This document shows positions 1 to 6,868 of a DNA stretch of 15,959 bases, one piece after another. Under the pieces are notes generated by a model. It was not told where the DNA came from, ran no database searches, and was given only the letters and a program-made list of their open reading frames with translations. Source of the stretch: an uncultured Porphyromonadaceae bacterium. GTDB lineage: Bacteria > Bacteroidota > Bacteroidia > Bacteroidales > Muribaculaceae. The stretch is from positions 1-15,959 of the forward strand of contig CAMWQF010000033.1 of NCBI GenBank assembly GCA_947176285.1, given 5' to 3'. Positions within the stretch are counted from its first letter, which is position 1; every line of letters begins with the position of its first letter. A program made the translations under genes and the position numbers.

Positions 1-82
1 ATTCTTCCGGAGTTGCGCCACAAGTGACGAGAACTGCCGGAAGAGGATAAATCATGGTCCCTGGTCGCCAGGAAAGCTTCAT
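1..82 (-). CDS. Flavin reductase family protein, N-terminal fragment (runs off the left edge)
   Basis: Reading the minus strand from an ATG at 82 gives 27 codons that stay open to the edge, beginning MKLSWRPGTM and continuing IYPLPAVLVTCGATPEE. The PLPAVLVTCG stretch is the familiar start of the flavin reductase-like (flavoredoxin) family, FMN-binding split-barrel proteins that reduce or carry flavin. The family match is recognised from memory on a short fragment, so the substrate cannot be stated. It lies 66 bases downstream of the phosphohexomutase stop, on the same strand. No Bacteroidetes-type promoter is visible in that gap, so it may be read through from the mutase. A second in-frame ATG at 55 is possible, but the upstream residues also look family-like, so 82 is preferred. 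Confidence 0.75.
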   Translation of the reverse strand, partial: MKLSWRPGTMIYPLPAVLVTCGATPEE

Positions 83-120
83 CTTTAAAGATAAATTATT
101 AAAGATTAAAGATTAATCGG

Positions 121-138
121 GCAGGTTGGAAAACCTGC
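121..138 (-). terminator. Short hairpin between mutase and flavin reductase genes, possible weak terminator or attenuator
   Basis: A perfect 7-bp inverted repeat, GCAGGTT and AACCTGC, encloses a 4-base loop. It begins 11 bases past the mutase stop codon on the minus strand. What follows in the transcript is CCGATTAATCTTTAATC, not a clean U-run, so it is at best a weak terminator. It may instead modulate read-through or protect the 3' end. Confidence 0.4.
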
Positions 139-148
139 TTTCCATAAT

Positions 149-1897
149 TTAGACGTTGAGGTCTTTCAAGACTTGATCGATATGAGCATCTGCTTTCTTT
201 ACTACTTCCTCATATTGATCCTTGTCTTTGAGGTCTTCGCGAACTTCTACGTAGAACTTGATCTTTGGTTCTGTACCTGATGGACGGATTGATACCTTGT
301 CGCCTGCTTCAGTGAAGAACTGAAGCACGTTGCTTGTAGTAGGCATATCCATCTTAGTGAGTTCACCGGTCTTGAGGTTCTTGCAGTTGAGATCAAGATA
401 ATCCTTAACCATCACTACATCGCTGCCTGCGATTTGCTTTGGAGGATTCTCACGGAAATTCTTCATCATTGCAACAATCTCCTCTGCACCACTCTTTCCG
501 GGACGGACTACGCTGACACCACGCTCACGGCTGAAGCCAATCTCGAAGTAAATTTCCTTAAGGAGCTCATAGAGGTCCATTCCCTTATCTGCTGCCCAAG
601 CTGCGATCTCGCACATAAGAGGCACTGCAGAGATAGAATCCTTATCGCGAACAAAAGTCTCTGCAAGGAAACCGTAGCTTTCCTCACCTCCACCAAGATA
701 GCGGCCTGTGCCTTCCTGCTCACGCATTACGTTTGCAATCCACTTGAAGCCTGTAAACACGTCAAACATACGGACATTGTTCTTGTCAGCGATACGCTTA
801 ACTGCTTCTGTAGAAACGATAGTCTTCACTACATACTCATTGCCCTTCATAAGACCAAGTTCATTGTTGCGGGTCATGAGATAGTAGAGGAAAATCATAA
901 GGATCTGGTTGCCGTTGACTAGCTGATATTCACCCTTGCCATCACGAACTACAAGACCAACGCGGTCAGCATCCGGATCGGAAGCAAGCACGAGGCTTGC
1001 TCCAACTTCCTTAGCCTTTGCAATACCCATAGCCATAGCCTCTGGATTCTCCGGGTTTGGAGAAACCACTGTCGGGAAATCGCCTGACTGAACATCCTGC
1101 TCAGGAACATGGATCACATTCTCGAAGCCCCACATCTTGAGAGAATCATACATCAGCATAGAGCCGGTGCCATGGATCGGTGTGTAGACTATCTTCATGT
1201 CTGCATGACGCTTGTCAGCTTCAGGCGACAGAGAAAGAGCATGGATTTCCTTCAAATAGGGTTCGTCGACATCCTTGCCGATAATCTGGATAAGATCCTT
1301 GTTAGGAGTGAACTTAATCTGATCAACTGATGTGATTTTATTCACGTAAGCGATAGTCTCAACATCATGTGGTGCAATCATCTGAGCGCCATCGCTCCAG
1401 TAAGCCTTATAGCCATTGTATTCCTTCGGATTGTGGCTGGCAGTGACCATAACGCCGCTCTGGCAACCGAGGTGACGGATAGCATAGCTGACTTCAGGGG
1501 TTGGACGGCAAGCATCAAAAAGATAAACCTTAATGCCGTTGGCTGAGAAAATATCGGCAGCGAGTTCGGCAAACTTACGCGAGTTGTTGCGCACGTCATG
1601 ACCAATTGCAACGGAAATCTGAGGAAGATCCTTGAAGCAATCTTTCAGATAGTTTGCAAGGCCTTGTGTAGCCATACCTACTGTGTAAATGTTCATGCGG
1701 TTGGTGCCAGGACCCATAATTCCGCGCAGACCACCGGTTCCAAATTCAAGGTCTTTGTAGAATGCCTCGATGAGGTCTGTTTTGTCTTCTGCATCGAGAA
1801 GCTGCTTCACTGCAGCGCGAGTTTCTTCATCGTACTGAGGACCAAGCCACTGTTCGGCTTTTGCCTTTACTTGATTCAACAATTCTTCGTTGTTCAT
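149..1897 (-). CDS. Phospho-sugar mutase (phosphoglucomutase/phosphomannomutase, alpha-D-phosphohexomutase family)
   Basis: This cytosolic enzyme interconverts hexose 1- and 6-phosphates, probably glucose and/or mannose, and so supplies sugar nucleotides for envelope polysaccharides and glycogen. The 582-residue length fits the long PgcA/PGM2-like branch rather than the ~450-residue ManB/GlmM branch. All four signature loops are visible: the phosphoserine loop TASHNP at 152-157 (Ser154 carries the phosphate), the metal loop DPDADR at 307-312, the sugar-binding loop GGGEESYG at 402-409, and the phosphate-binding loop RPSGTEPK at 538-545. An N-terminal GTGGLRG at 53-59 is also typical. No motif residue is missing. 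The gene has its own promoter, divergent from yicC. Substrate preference cannot be read from sequence. Confidence 0.95.
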   Translation of the reverse strand: MNNEELLNQVKAKAEQWLGPQYDEETRAAVKQLLDAEDKTDLIEAFYKDLEFGTGGLRGIMGPGTNRMNIYTVGMATQGLANYLKDCFKDLPQISVAIGHDVRNNSRKFAELAADIFSANGIKVYLFDACRPTPEVSYAIRHLGCQSGVMVTASHNPKEYNGYKAYWSDGAQMIAPHDVETIAYVNKITSVDQIKFTPNKDLIQIIGKDVDEPYLKEIHALSLSPEADKRHADMKIVYTPIHGTGSMLMYDSLKMWGFENVIHVPEQDVQSGDFPTVVSPNPENPEAMAMGIAKAKEVGASLVLASDPDADRVGLVVRDGKGEYQLVNGNQILMIFLYYLMTRNNELGLMKGNEYVVKTIVSTEAVKRIADKNNVRMFDVFTGFKWIANVMREQEGTGRYLGGGEESYGFLAETFVRDKDSISAVPLMCEIAAWAADKGMDLYELLKEIYFEIGFSRERGVSVVRPGKSGAEEIVAMMKNFRENPPKQIAGSDVVMVKDYLDLNCKNLKTGELTKMDMPTTSNVLQFFTEAGDKVSIRPSGTEPKIKFYVEVREDLKDKDQYEEVVKKADAHIDQVLKDLNV

Positions 1898-1968
1898 ATT
1901 TCAGGTTATATTAAAGTTAATTCTTAATTCACTATGCATAATATTATCCATCCCCATTAAATCAAACG

Positions 1969-2000
1969 CAAATGTAGTGAAAAATGATGATATAAGCAAG
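1969..2000 (-). promoter_or_regulatory. Promoter of the phospho-sugar mutase gene
   Basis: On the minus strand a perfect -7 element TACATTTG (1976-1969) is preceded, 20 bases upstream, by CTTG (2000-1997), a one-base variant of the TTTG -33 element. This is the Bacteroidetes primary sigma factor pattern. It predicts a start near 1963-1965 and a leader of about 65 bases. Confidence 0.6.
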
Positions 2001-2016
2001 ACATTTTTAAATAATA

Positions 2017-2048
2017 TTTGCCTTTGTGGCAATAATTAGTTAACTTTG
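2017..2048 (+). promoter_or_regulatory. Promoter of yicC-gmk
   Basis: TTTG at 2017-2020, a 20-base spacer, then TAACTTTG at 2041-2048 match the Bacteroidetes -33/-7 consensus exactly. The predicted leader is about 118 bases. The -33 element overlaps a small inverted repeat, TTGCC and GGCAA around TTTGT (2018-2032), which could be an operator. The divergent mutase promoter lies only 16 bases away, so the two could compete or share regulation. Confidence 0.65.
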
Positions 2049-2171
2049 CATAATGAATCTTGGGGACAAGAGTCAATAACCAATGATCATGAGTCAAGGA
2101 TAAGGGATTTGAGAATATTTTTTGATTAAAACTGAATAAACTTTAAATCAGGAATAAATTAGAGAATAGCC

Positions 2172-3059
2172 ATGATATACTCAATGACAGGCTTCGGACG
2201 CGGAACCGCGACATCGCCTACTAAAAAGATAACTATAGAAATAAAAAGCTTGAATTCCAAGCAACTTGACCTCAACATGCGTGTGCCCGGATATTTCAGG
2301 GAACTGGAAGTGGAGGTGCGCAACTCGCTCCTTAAGAAACTGGAGAGAGGTAAGGTAGATCTGTCGGTGATGGTAGAGAACACTGCCCCGGAGGCTCCGG
2401 CATGTGTCAATACGGAAGTGCTGAGTGCATACAAAAGCCAGATTGAGCATGCTGCTGAAAAATTGGGCGTAAGTGTTCCTCAAGACTGGTTTTCTATCTT
2501 GATGAGAATGCCGGAATCGATGAAAACCCAACTCCAGACACTTGATGAGGCTGACGTGACCGCATTCCGCAATGCATGTGAAGAAGCCGCTCAGAATCTT
2601 AGTGATTTCCGCGAGTGTGAGGGAAAGAAACTCTATACTTTCTTTATAGAGAAAACGAGTAATATTGCAAATCTTCTTGAAAAAGTAGAACCATTTGAAA
2701 AAGAACGTGTCGTAAAAATCAAAGAAAAACTTGAGACACAGTTGTCACGCCTTAATACTATCGAATATGATAAAGGAAGGCTTGAACAGGAACTTATATT
2801 CTATATAGAAAAACTCGATGTTACTGAGGAGAAACTTCGCTTGAGAAGCCATATCAACTATTTCTTGGAGACAATGGGTCCGGAAAATGAAAAGCCTGCA
2901 TGCGGACAAGGGAAAAAATTGGGATTCATAGCCCAGGAAATGGGAAGAGAAATCAACACACTTGGCTCCAAGGCAAATGATGCTGAGATGCAAAAGATTG
3001 TGGTGATGATGAAAGATGAATTGGAGCAAATCAAGGAGCAAGTGCTCAACGTTTTGTAA
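2172..3059 (+). CDS. yicC: YicC/YloC family endoribonuclease
   Basis: The protein opens with MIYSMTGFGRG, the hallmark start of the YicC-like family. It ends in the conserved DUF1732 region, with GKKLGFIAQEMGREINTLGS followed by a helical tail (about residues 248-295). The 295-residue length is normal. Members in Escherichia coli and Bacillus subtilis have been reported as endoribonucleases acting on RNA; the RNA target here is unknown. The middle (about 150-240) is rich in charged residues and looks helical. The gene lies 31 bases before gmk on the same strand and is almost certainly cotranscribed with it, the usual arrangement in many bacteria. The start is fixed by the family-typical N-terminus; no clear Shine-Dalgarno is present. 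Confidence 0.93.
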   Translation: MIYSMTGFGRGTATSPTKKITIEIKSLNSKQLDLNMRVPGYFRELEVEVRNSLLKKLERGKVDLSVMVENTAPEAPACVNTEVLSAYKSQIEHAAEKLGVSVPQDWFSILMRMPESMKTQLQTLDEADVTAFRNACEEAAQNLSDFRECEGKKLYTFFIEKTSNIANLLEKVEPFEKERVVKIKEKLETQLSRLNTIEYDKGRLEQELIFYIEKLDVTEEKLRLRSHINYFLETMGPENEKPACGQGKKLGFIAQEMGREINTLGSKANDAEMQKIVVMMKDELEQIKEQVLNVL

Positions 3060-3090
3060 ATATTGCGATTTGAGAATTTGAATTATTCAA

Positions 3091-3654
3091 ATGAAAAAAG
3101 GGAAAATCATAGTGCTTTCGGCACCGAGCGGCACAGGAAAGTCGTCAATTATCAAGAAACTTCTGGAATATCCGGAACTTAACCTTGGTTTTTCGGTTTC
3201 TGCAACATCTCGCGCGCCACGAGGAACGGAACAGCATGGTGTGGAATATTATTTCATAAGCCATGAGGAGTTTAAAAGAAGAGCCGATGCAGGGGAGTTT
3301 GTTGAGTGGGAAGAAGTATATCCCGGCACTTGCTACGGCACGCTTAAAAGTGAGGTGCAGCGAGTGACGGATGAAGGGAAAAACCTCATAATGGATATTG
3401 ACGTAAAAGGAGGCATCAATGTAAAGAAGTGCTTTGGAGAACAAGCAATCACTATTTTCATCCTTCCTCCAAGCAAGGAGGAACTGGAGAGGAGACTCCG
3501 AGGTAGAGGTACTGATGCGGAAGATGTCATAAAGAAGCGGCTTGACAAGGCTGATTTCGAATTGAGTTTCGCCTCTCAGTTTGATGTCAGGGTAGTAAAT
3601 GATGATTTAGACAGAGCTGTAGAGAAAGTGAAAAAAATAATCATCGAAGCATGA
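3091..3654 (+). CDS. gmk: Guanylate kinase
   Basis: It phosphorylates GMP to GDP with ATP in the cytosol, an essential step of guanine nucleotide synthesis and salvage. The P-loop APSGTGKSS is at residues 11-19. The GMP-binding region follows with SATSRAPRGTEQHGVEYYF (about 37-55), then the DIDVKGG segment near 102-108 and a lid rich in arginine (RRLRGRGTDAEDVIKKR) near 134-150. Length 187 is within the usual 185-210. Its final codons, IIEA and the TGA stop, are built into the terminator that follows: the stop is the hairpin loop. In many Bacteroidales nadD is expected next (from memory), but here a convergent kinase gene follows instead. Confidence 0.97.
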   Translation: MKKGKIIVLSAPSGTGKSSIIKKLLEYPELNLGFSVSATSRAPRGTEQHGVEYYFISHEEFKRRADAGEFVEWEEVYPGTCYGTLKSEVQRVTDEGKNLIMDIDVKGGINVKKCFGEQAITIFILPPSKEELERRLRGRGTDAEDVIKKRLDKADFELSFASQFDVRVVNDDLDRAVEKVKKIIIEA

Positions 3655-3675
3655 TGCTTCGATGATTTATTTTTT
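3639..3675. terminator. Bidirectional intrinsic terminator between gmk and the tyrosine kinase gene
   Basis: A perfect 13-bp stem, AATCATCGAAGCA (3639-3651) and TGCTTCGATGATT (3655-3667), closes on a three-base loop TGA (3652-3654), which is the gmk stop codon. A T-rich run (3668-3675) follows on the plus strand, and seven A residues (3631-3637) precede it, giving a U-run in minus-strand RNA. It can therefore end both gmk and the convergent kinase transcript, whose stop is at 3710. Confidence 0.85.
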
Positions 3676-3709
3676 CAACGAGTCTTAGATTCTACTCGCA
3701 TAAAGAGTT

Positions 3710-6088
3710 TTAGTCTTTTTGTGCATAATAGTTTTTGCCTCCTGCGTATCCTCCATAGCTGCCAGAGGATTCTGTACCGTTGAGAAGCAGACACATGTTG
3801 TGATATTCCTTGCTGCGGTAGACGGTTTCAAGCTCTGTAAGCAAACCTCTTTCGAAAAGACCGGTTCTCATCACAAAGATTGTGTTTGTGCAGACCGTAC
3901 TGAAAATTCGTCCGTCAGCAATCATCTGTATTGGAGCGCAGTCAATGAAAATGAGATCATATTTGCCTTTTAATTCATCGATCAATCCTGCAAGCCTTCC
4001 ATTTTCAAGCAACTCTGTAGGATTAGGAGGCGTCTTGCCTCCGGGAAGTATGTCAAGATTCTCCTGGAGATTACCCCTTATGATGACATCATTGACATCC
4101 GCTTTCCCTAACAGGCATTGAGCGAGACCCTTGTCAGGATTTCCAATAAAGGCTGACGACGAATTGCGTCGCATATCCCCATCAATCACAAGCACCTTTT
4201 TACCGCGAATAGCAAGCGACATAGCAAGATTGATAGTTATGAAGCTCTTGCCAGAACCAGGGTTGAAGCTTGTGACCATGACAACCGGACATTTATCTTC
4301 GCCATCGAGCATGAAATTAAGGTTTGTGCGGACCACTCGATAAGCCTCATTGACAACGTTTCTATTGCCGGGGCTAACAACCACCATATGGTCCTTATCA
4401 TCATATTTCTTTGGATTGACCTTAGGAATTTCACCAAGATATGGTATGCTAAGACCTTTAAGATCGTTCTTGCCACGCACCTTGGTATTAGAAACTTCCC
4501 TCACATATATTGTACCTATAGGAAGAGCAAGCCCTAATATCACAGCAAGCATCAGAACTGTAGAAGCCTTAGGAGACGTCGGTTCGGAGTCACCATTCGG
4601 ACGAGCTATAATTCGTGTATTATAAGGAGTGAAAGCCTGATTCAACTGATTTTCCTCTTTCTTTTGCAAAAGATAAAGATAAAGGCTTTCCTTTACTTTC
4701 TGCTGGCGCTCTACGCTGAGAAGGAAGCGAGCTTGCTCCGGATTGGAAGAAAGATTCTTCTCGAACGAACGTTTTTCCTTGTTTATGTTGGCCATGTCAT
4801 TCGAAAGGAGCTGAATCTGATTTTCGACAGCGGCAATAATACCTACACGAGATTCTGCAATCTGAGCATCATACGTTTGCACCACCGGGTTCTCTGCAGA
4901 TGAGTTGGCAAGAACAGAATTACGATAAATAATCATGTTATTGTGATTCGCAATCTGAGTCTCAAGTATAGGACTCTGTATTCCGGAATTGACAGGAATC
5001 ACACGACTTATATTATCATCTTTCTCAATATAATCTTTTAGATACTTAGCCATCTGCAACTGATTGTTGAGATCAAGAATTGCCTTTCTTGCACTTTGCT
5101 CTTCCTGCAGATTTATTGTGGCACTTGCAATGAGATCAGGAATCTGATTCTCTGATTTGAAATCAGATATATCAGAATCTACATCGCTCAGTTCCTTAGA
5201 CAACGATACGAGACGCTCGTCAATGAAATCGGAAGACGCAAGAGCAACTTCATTTTTGCTCTGAATCCAGTTCTCATTATATATTTCAATTAGAGTGTTT
5301 AGAACATCTTCAGCGCGACGCGGAGATCCGTCAATGACTGATAAATCAACAATAGACGCCTCCTTTCGGAATTCACTTACCGACAATTTTGACAGCCATT
5401 GCTTTACGGCTCCTTTAAGCGAAGAGCGACCTACGTTGATCTTATATCCTAAATCGTCACCTTCCTCTTTATCTTTGCCATAGAATGGAGTTTTCTCTAT
5501 TTTGATTTTGCCAAGAGGGGTCATGACAGACTCACCAAACTTAATTGGCTTTGTCTGTTTGAAATCAACCCTATCATCTTTGACTTTAAACTTCCACAAA
5601 TATATGTTTTCATTCTCATCAATTTTCATCTTAAAAGAGCCACCGATAGTGATAGGCAAAGTCTCAAAAGTGACTGTGACGGGGAGGTTTGATCCATATA
5701 GAATTGTGGTGCGAATACCTTTCTTCATATTATAATTGGTCTGAAGACCGAGACGATCCACCACCTGTGCTATTACATCAGGAGATTCAAAATATGCCAT
5801 CTCATTGTAGAGATTGTTGGTAGCGTTACCAATCCCAAGATCTGCAAACATGGCAAGGGCTGAAGTAGAACCGCTTTCTCCATCTTCTTTGATTTCTACC
5901 TGGGCTTCACGAGTATATGAGAAAGGTTTCCAAGCAAGATATAGCACTCCTATTCCAATACATACCATTAGAGAGAGGAGAATCCATTTCCACTGGGCGA
6001 GAATGGCTGAGAATAATTCTTTAGGAGTCAGTTTTTGCTCTCCTATCTTATTGTTAGGTTTAAATGTAGAATCTGCGTTTGATGCCAT
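3710..6088 (-). CDS. Polysaccharide biosynthesis tyrosine autokinase (Wzc/BY-kinase type, Wzz domain fused to kinase)
   Basis: An inner-membrane co-polymerase and bacterial tyrosine kinase expected to control chain length or export of capsular or exopolysaccharide. Order of parts: cytoplasmic N-terminus; membrane segment at 34-53; a long periplasmic Wzz-type region with coiled-coil-like helices about 280-480, including a GNVR-like segment near 450-480; a second membrane segment at 510-529; then the cytoplasmic BY-kinase. The kinase has the ExxRxxRTN oligomerisation motif (Glu581, Arg584, Arg587), Walker A GSGKS 611-615, Walker A' VLVIDGDMR 632-640, Walker B DLIFIDCAP 711-719, and a C-terminal tyrosine cluster (Tyr778, 781, 787, 788) for autophosphorylation. 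All key residues are present. No Wza exporter, phosphatase or glycosyltransferase gene lies beside it in this window, so its polysaccharide cannot be inferred. Confidence 0.95.
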   Translation of the reverse strand: MASNADSTFKPNNKIGEQKLTPKELFSAILAQWKWILLSLMVCIGIGVLYLAWKPFSYTREAQVEIKEDGESGSTSALAMFADLGIGNATNNLYNEMAYFESPDVIAQVVDRLGLQTNYNMKKGIRTTILYGSNLPVTVTFETLPITIGGSFKMKIDENENIYLWKFKVKDDRVDFKQTKPIKFGESVMTPLGKIKIEKTPFYGKDKEEGDDLGYKINVGRSSLKGAVKQWLSKLSVSEFRKEASIVDLSVIDGSPRRAEDVLNTLIEIYNENWIQSKNEVALASSDFIDERLVSLSKELSDVDSDISDFKSENQIPDLIASATINLQEEQSARKAILDLNNQLQMAKYLKDYIEKDDNISRVIPVNSGIQSPILETQIANHNNMIIYRNSVLANSSAENPVVQTYDAQIAESRVGIIAAVENQIQLLSNDMANINKEKRSFEKNLSSNPEQARFLLSVERQQKVKESLYLYLLQKKEENQLNQAFTPYNTRIIARPNGDSEPTSPKASTVLMLAVILGLALPIGTIYVREVSNTKVRGKNDLKGLSIPYLGEIPKVNPKKYDDKDHMVVVSPGNRNVVNEAYRVVRTNLNFMLDGEDKCPVVMVTSFNPGSGKSFITINLAMSLAIRGKKVLVIDGDMRRNSSSAFIGNPDKGLAQCLLGKADVNDVIIRGNLQENLDILPGGKTPPNPTELLENGRLAGLIDELKGKYDLIFIDCAPIQMIADGRIFSTVCTNTIFVMRTGLFERGLLTELETVYRSKEYHNMCLLLNGTESSGSYGGYAGGKNYYAQKD

Positions 6089-6178
6089 ATATTAAATTCG
6101 AATCTGAAATTATCTTGTAGAATAACGTGAAAAAAAACTAAATAAGTATGTAAGTAACTACAAAACTCAAAGATTTTA

Positions 6179-6210
6179 CAAAATTAGTAAAAAAAAATGG
6201 AATGTGCAAG
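6179..6210 (-). promoter_or_regulatory. Promoter of the tyrosine autokinase gene
   Basis: On the minus strand TAATTTTG (6186-6179) fits the -7 consensus TAnnTTTG, and CTTG lies 20 bases upstream (6210-6207). The spacing and variant -33 are the same as at the mutase promoter. The predicted leader is about 85 bases. The 21-bp tandem repeats begin 11 bases upstream of the -33 element. Confidence 0.6.
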
Positions 6211-6220
6211 CAAGAGTGAA

Positions 6221-6290
6221 GAGTTGAACGAGGAGAGTTAAGAGTTGAACGAGGAGAGTTAAGAGTTGAACGAGGAGAGTTAAGAGTTAA
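6221..6290. repeat. 21-bp tandem repeat, three perfect copies plus a 7-base partial copy
   Basis: Copies occupy 6221-6241, 6242-6262 and 6263-6283 with no mismatch; 6284-6290 repeats the first four bases then TTAA-type sequence (GAGTTAA). Each unit begins GAGTTGAACG and ends AGAGTTAA. The array overlaps the last codons and stop of ruvX and sits directly upstream of the kinase promoter. Perfect identity suggests recent expansion or active maintenance, and copy number could vary between strains. Confidence 0.95.
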
Positions 6291-6699
6291 GATATGATGA
6301 GAGGTAATCGTTTAGGATTATTGTTGCAGCGATTTCATCCACGAGCTCCTTGTCACGGCGTGCCATTCTCCTCAGTCCTCCGTCTAACATAGCCTTATGG
6401 GCAAGCGTCGAAGTAAATCTTTCATCAAATCTCACCACGGGCATTTCCGGCATATCCTTTCTTAAGTGCTTGAGGAATGGCTCTATATAGCGAGAACTTT
6501 CAGATGGGCTTCCGTCCATTTGCATAGGGAGCCCAACTATAATTTTGTCAACTCTTTCTTTGGAACAATAATCTTTCAGAAACTGCATAAGATCGCAAGC
6601 ACGGACAGTAGTCAGCCCATTAGCACAAATCTGAAGAGTGTCGGTCACGGCTATTCCGCAGCGTTTGCGGCCATAGTCAATTGCAAGAAGTCTGCCCAA
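6280..6699 (-). CDS. ruvX: Putative pre-16S rRNA nuclease / Holliday junction resolvase-like protein RuvX (YqgF)
   Basis: A small RNase H-fold protein of 139 residues, the normal family length. Visible family motifs are LLAIDYGRKRCGIAVTD at 4-20 (Asp8 is the first predicted acidic metal ligand), IIVGLPMQMDGSPSE near 53-67, the RFDERFTS segment near 95-102, and VDEIAATIILNDYL near 120-133 with the last acidic residues. YqgF in E. coli takes part in maturation of the 16S rRNA 5' end; the older resolvase name comes from fold similarity. The 3' end runs into the 21-bp repeat array, so the last residues (LNS) are encoded by repeat-like sequence. It lies 169 bases downstream of rubrerythrin, beyond a terminator-like hairpin. 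Confidence 0.93.
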   Translation of the reverse strand: MGRLLAIDYGRKRCGIAVTDTLQICANGLTTVRACDLMQFLKDYCSKERVDKIIVGLPMQMDGSPSESSRYIEPFLKHLRKDMPEMPVVRFDERFTSTLAHKAMLDGGLRRMARRDKELVDEIAATIILNDYLSSYLNS

Positions 6700-6724
6700 A
6701 ATATATATTTTTAAAATAAGTCAT

Positions 6725-6751
6725 TCTACTATACCTAAATATGATAGTAGA
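6725..6751. repeat. Inverted repeat upstream of ruvX
   Basis: TCTACTAT (6725-6732) and ATAGTAGA (6744-6751) form 8-bp arms around an 11-base AT-rich centre. It lies 26-52 bases upstream of the ruvX start. The geometry suits a dimeric repressor site or a weak leader hairpin; no regulator can be named, and chance is not excluded in such AT-rich DNA. Confidence 0.4.
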
Positions 6752-6792
6752 TGACACAGGATTCGACTACAAGAAAATATCTGATTAAAAGA

Positions 6793-6830
6793 GAATACCC
6801 ACACTCCTTTTGAGGGGGTGTGGGCTATTC
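6793..6830 (-). terminator. Terminator-like hairpin downstream of rubrerythrin
   Basis: CCCACACTCC (6798-6807) pairs with GGGGTGTGGG (6815-6824), with one G-T wobble. The stem continues through GAATA (6793-6797) and TATTC (6826-6830) past a one-base bulge. On the minus strand, the direction of rubrerythrin (stop at 6869), the stem is followed by TCTTTTAATC, a short U-rich stretch. It probably separates rubrerythrin from ruvX, incompletely. Confidence 0.6.
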
Positions 6831-6868
6831 AAAAAATATCACTTAATATCATTCAATAATCCTATTGA

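Noticed and set aside
3..72. Hairpin-like arms (TCTTCCGG with CCGGAAGA; CCTGG with CCAGG) that at first suggested a riboswitch
   Set aside because: The region is the start of the flavin reductase coding sequence, and no riboswitch core such as a B12 box or lysine core could be matched.
434..922. 162-codon open frame on the plus strand inside the phospho-sugar mutase gene
   Set aside because: It is antisense to a gene with complete catalytic motifs, shows no recognisable domain and is rich in Cys/His/Leu as expected from a reverse-frame shadow.
3679..3698. Second hairpin CGAGT...ACTCG in the gmk-kinase gap
   Set aside because: Only 5 bp of stem with a 10-base loop and no U-run; the perfect 13-bp terminator next to it explains the gap.
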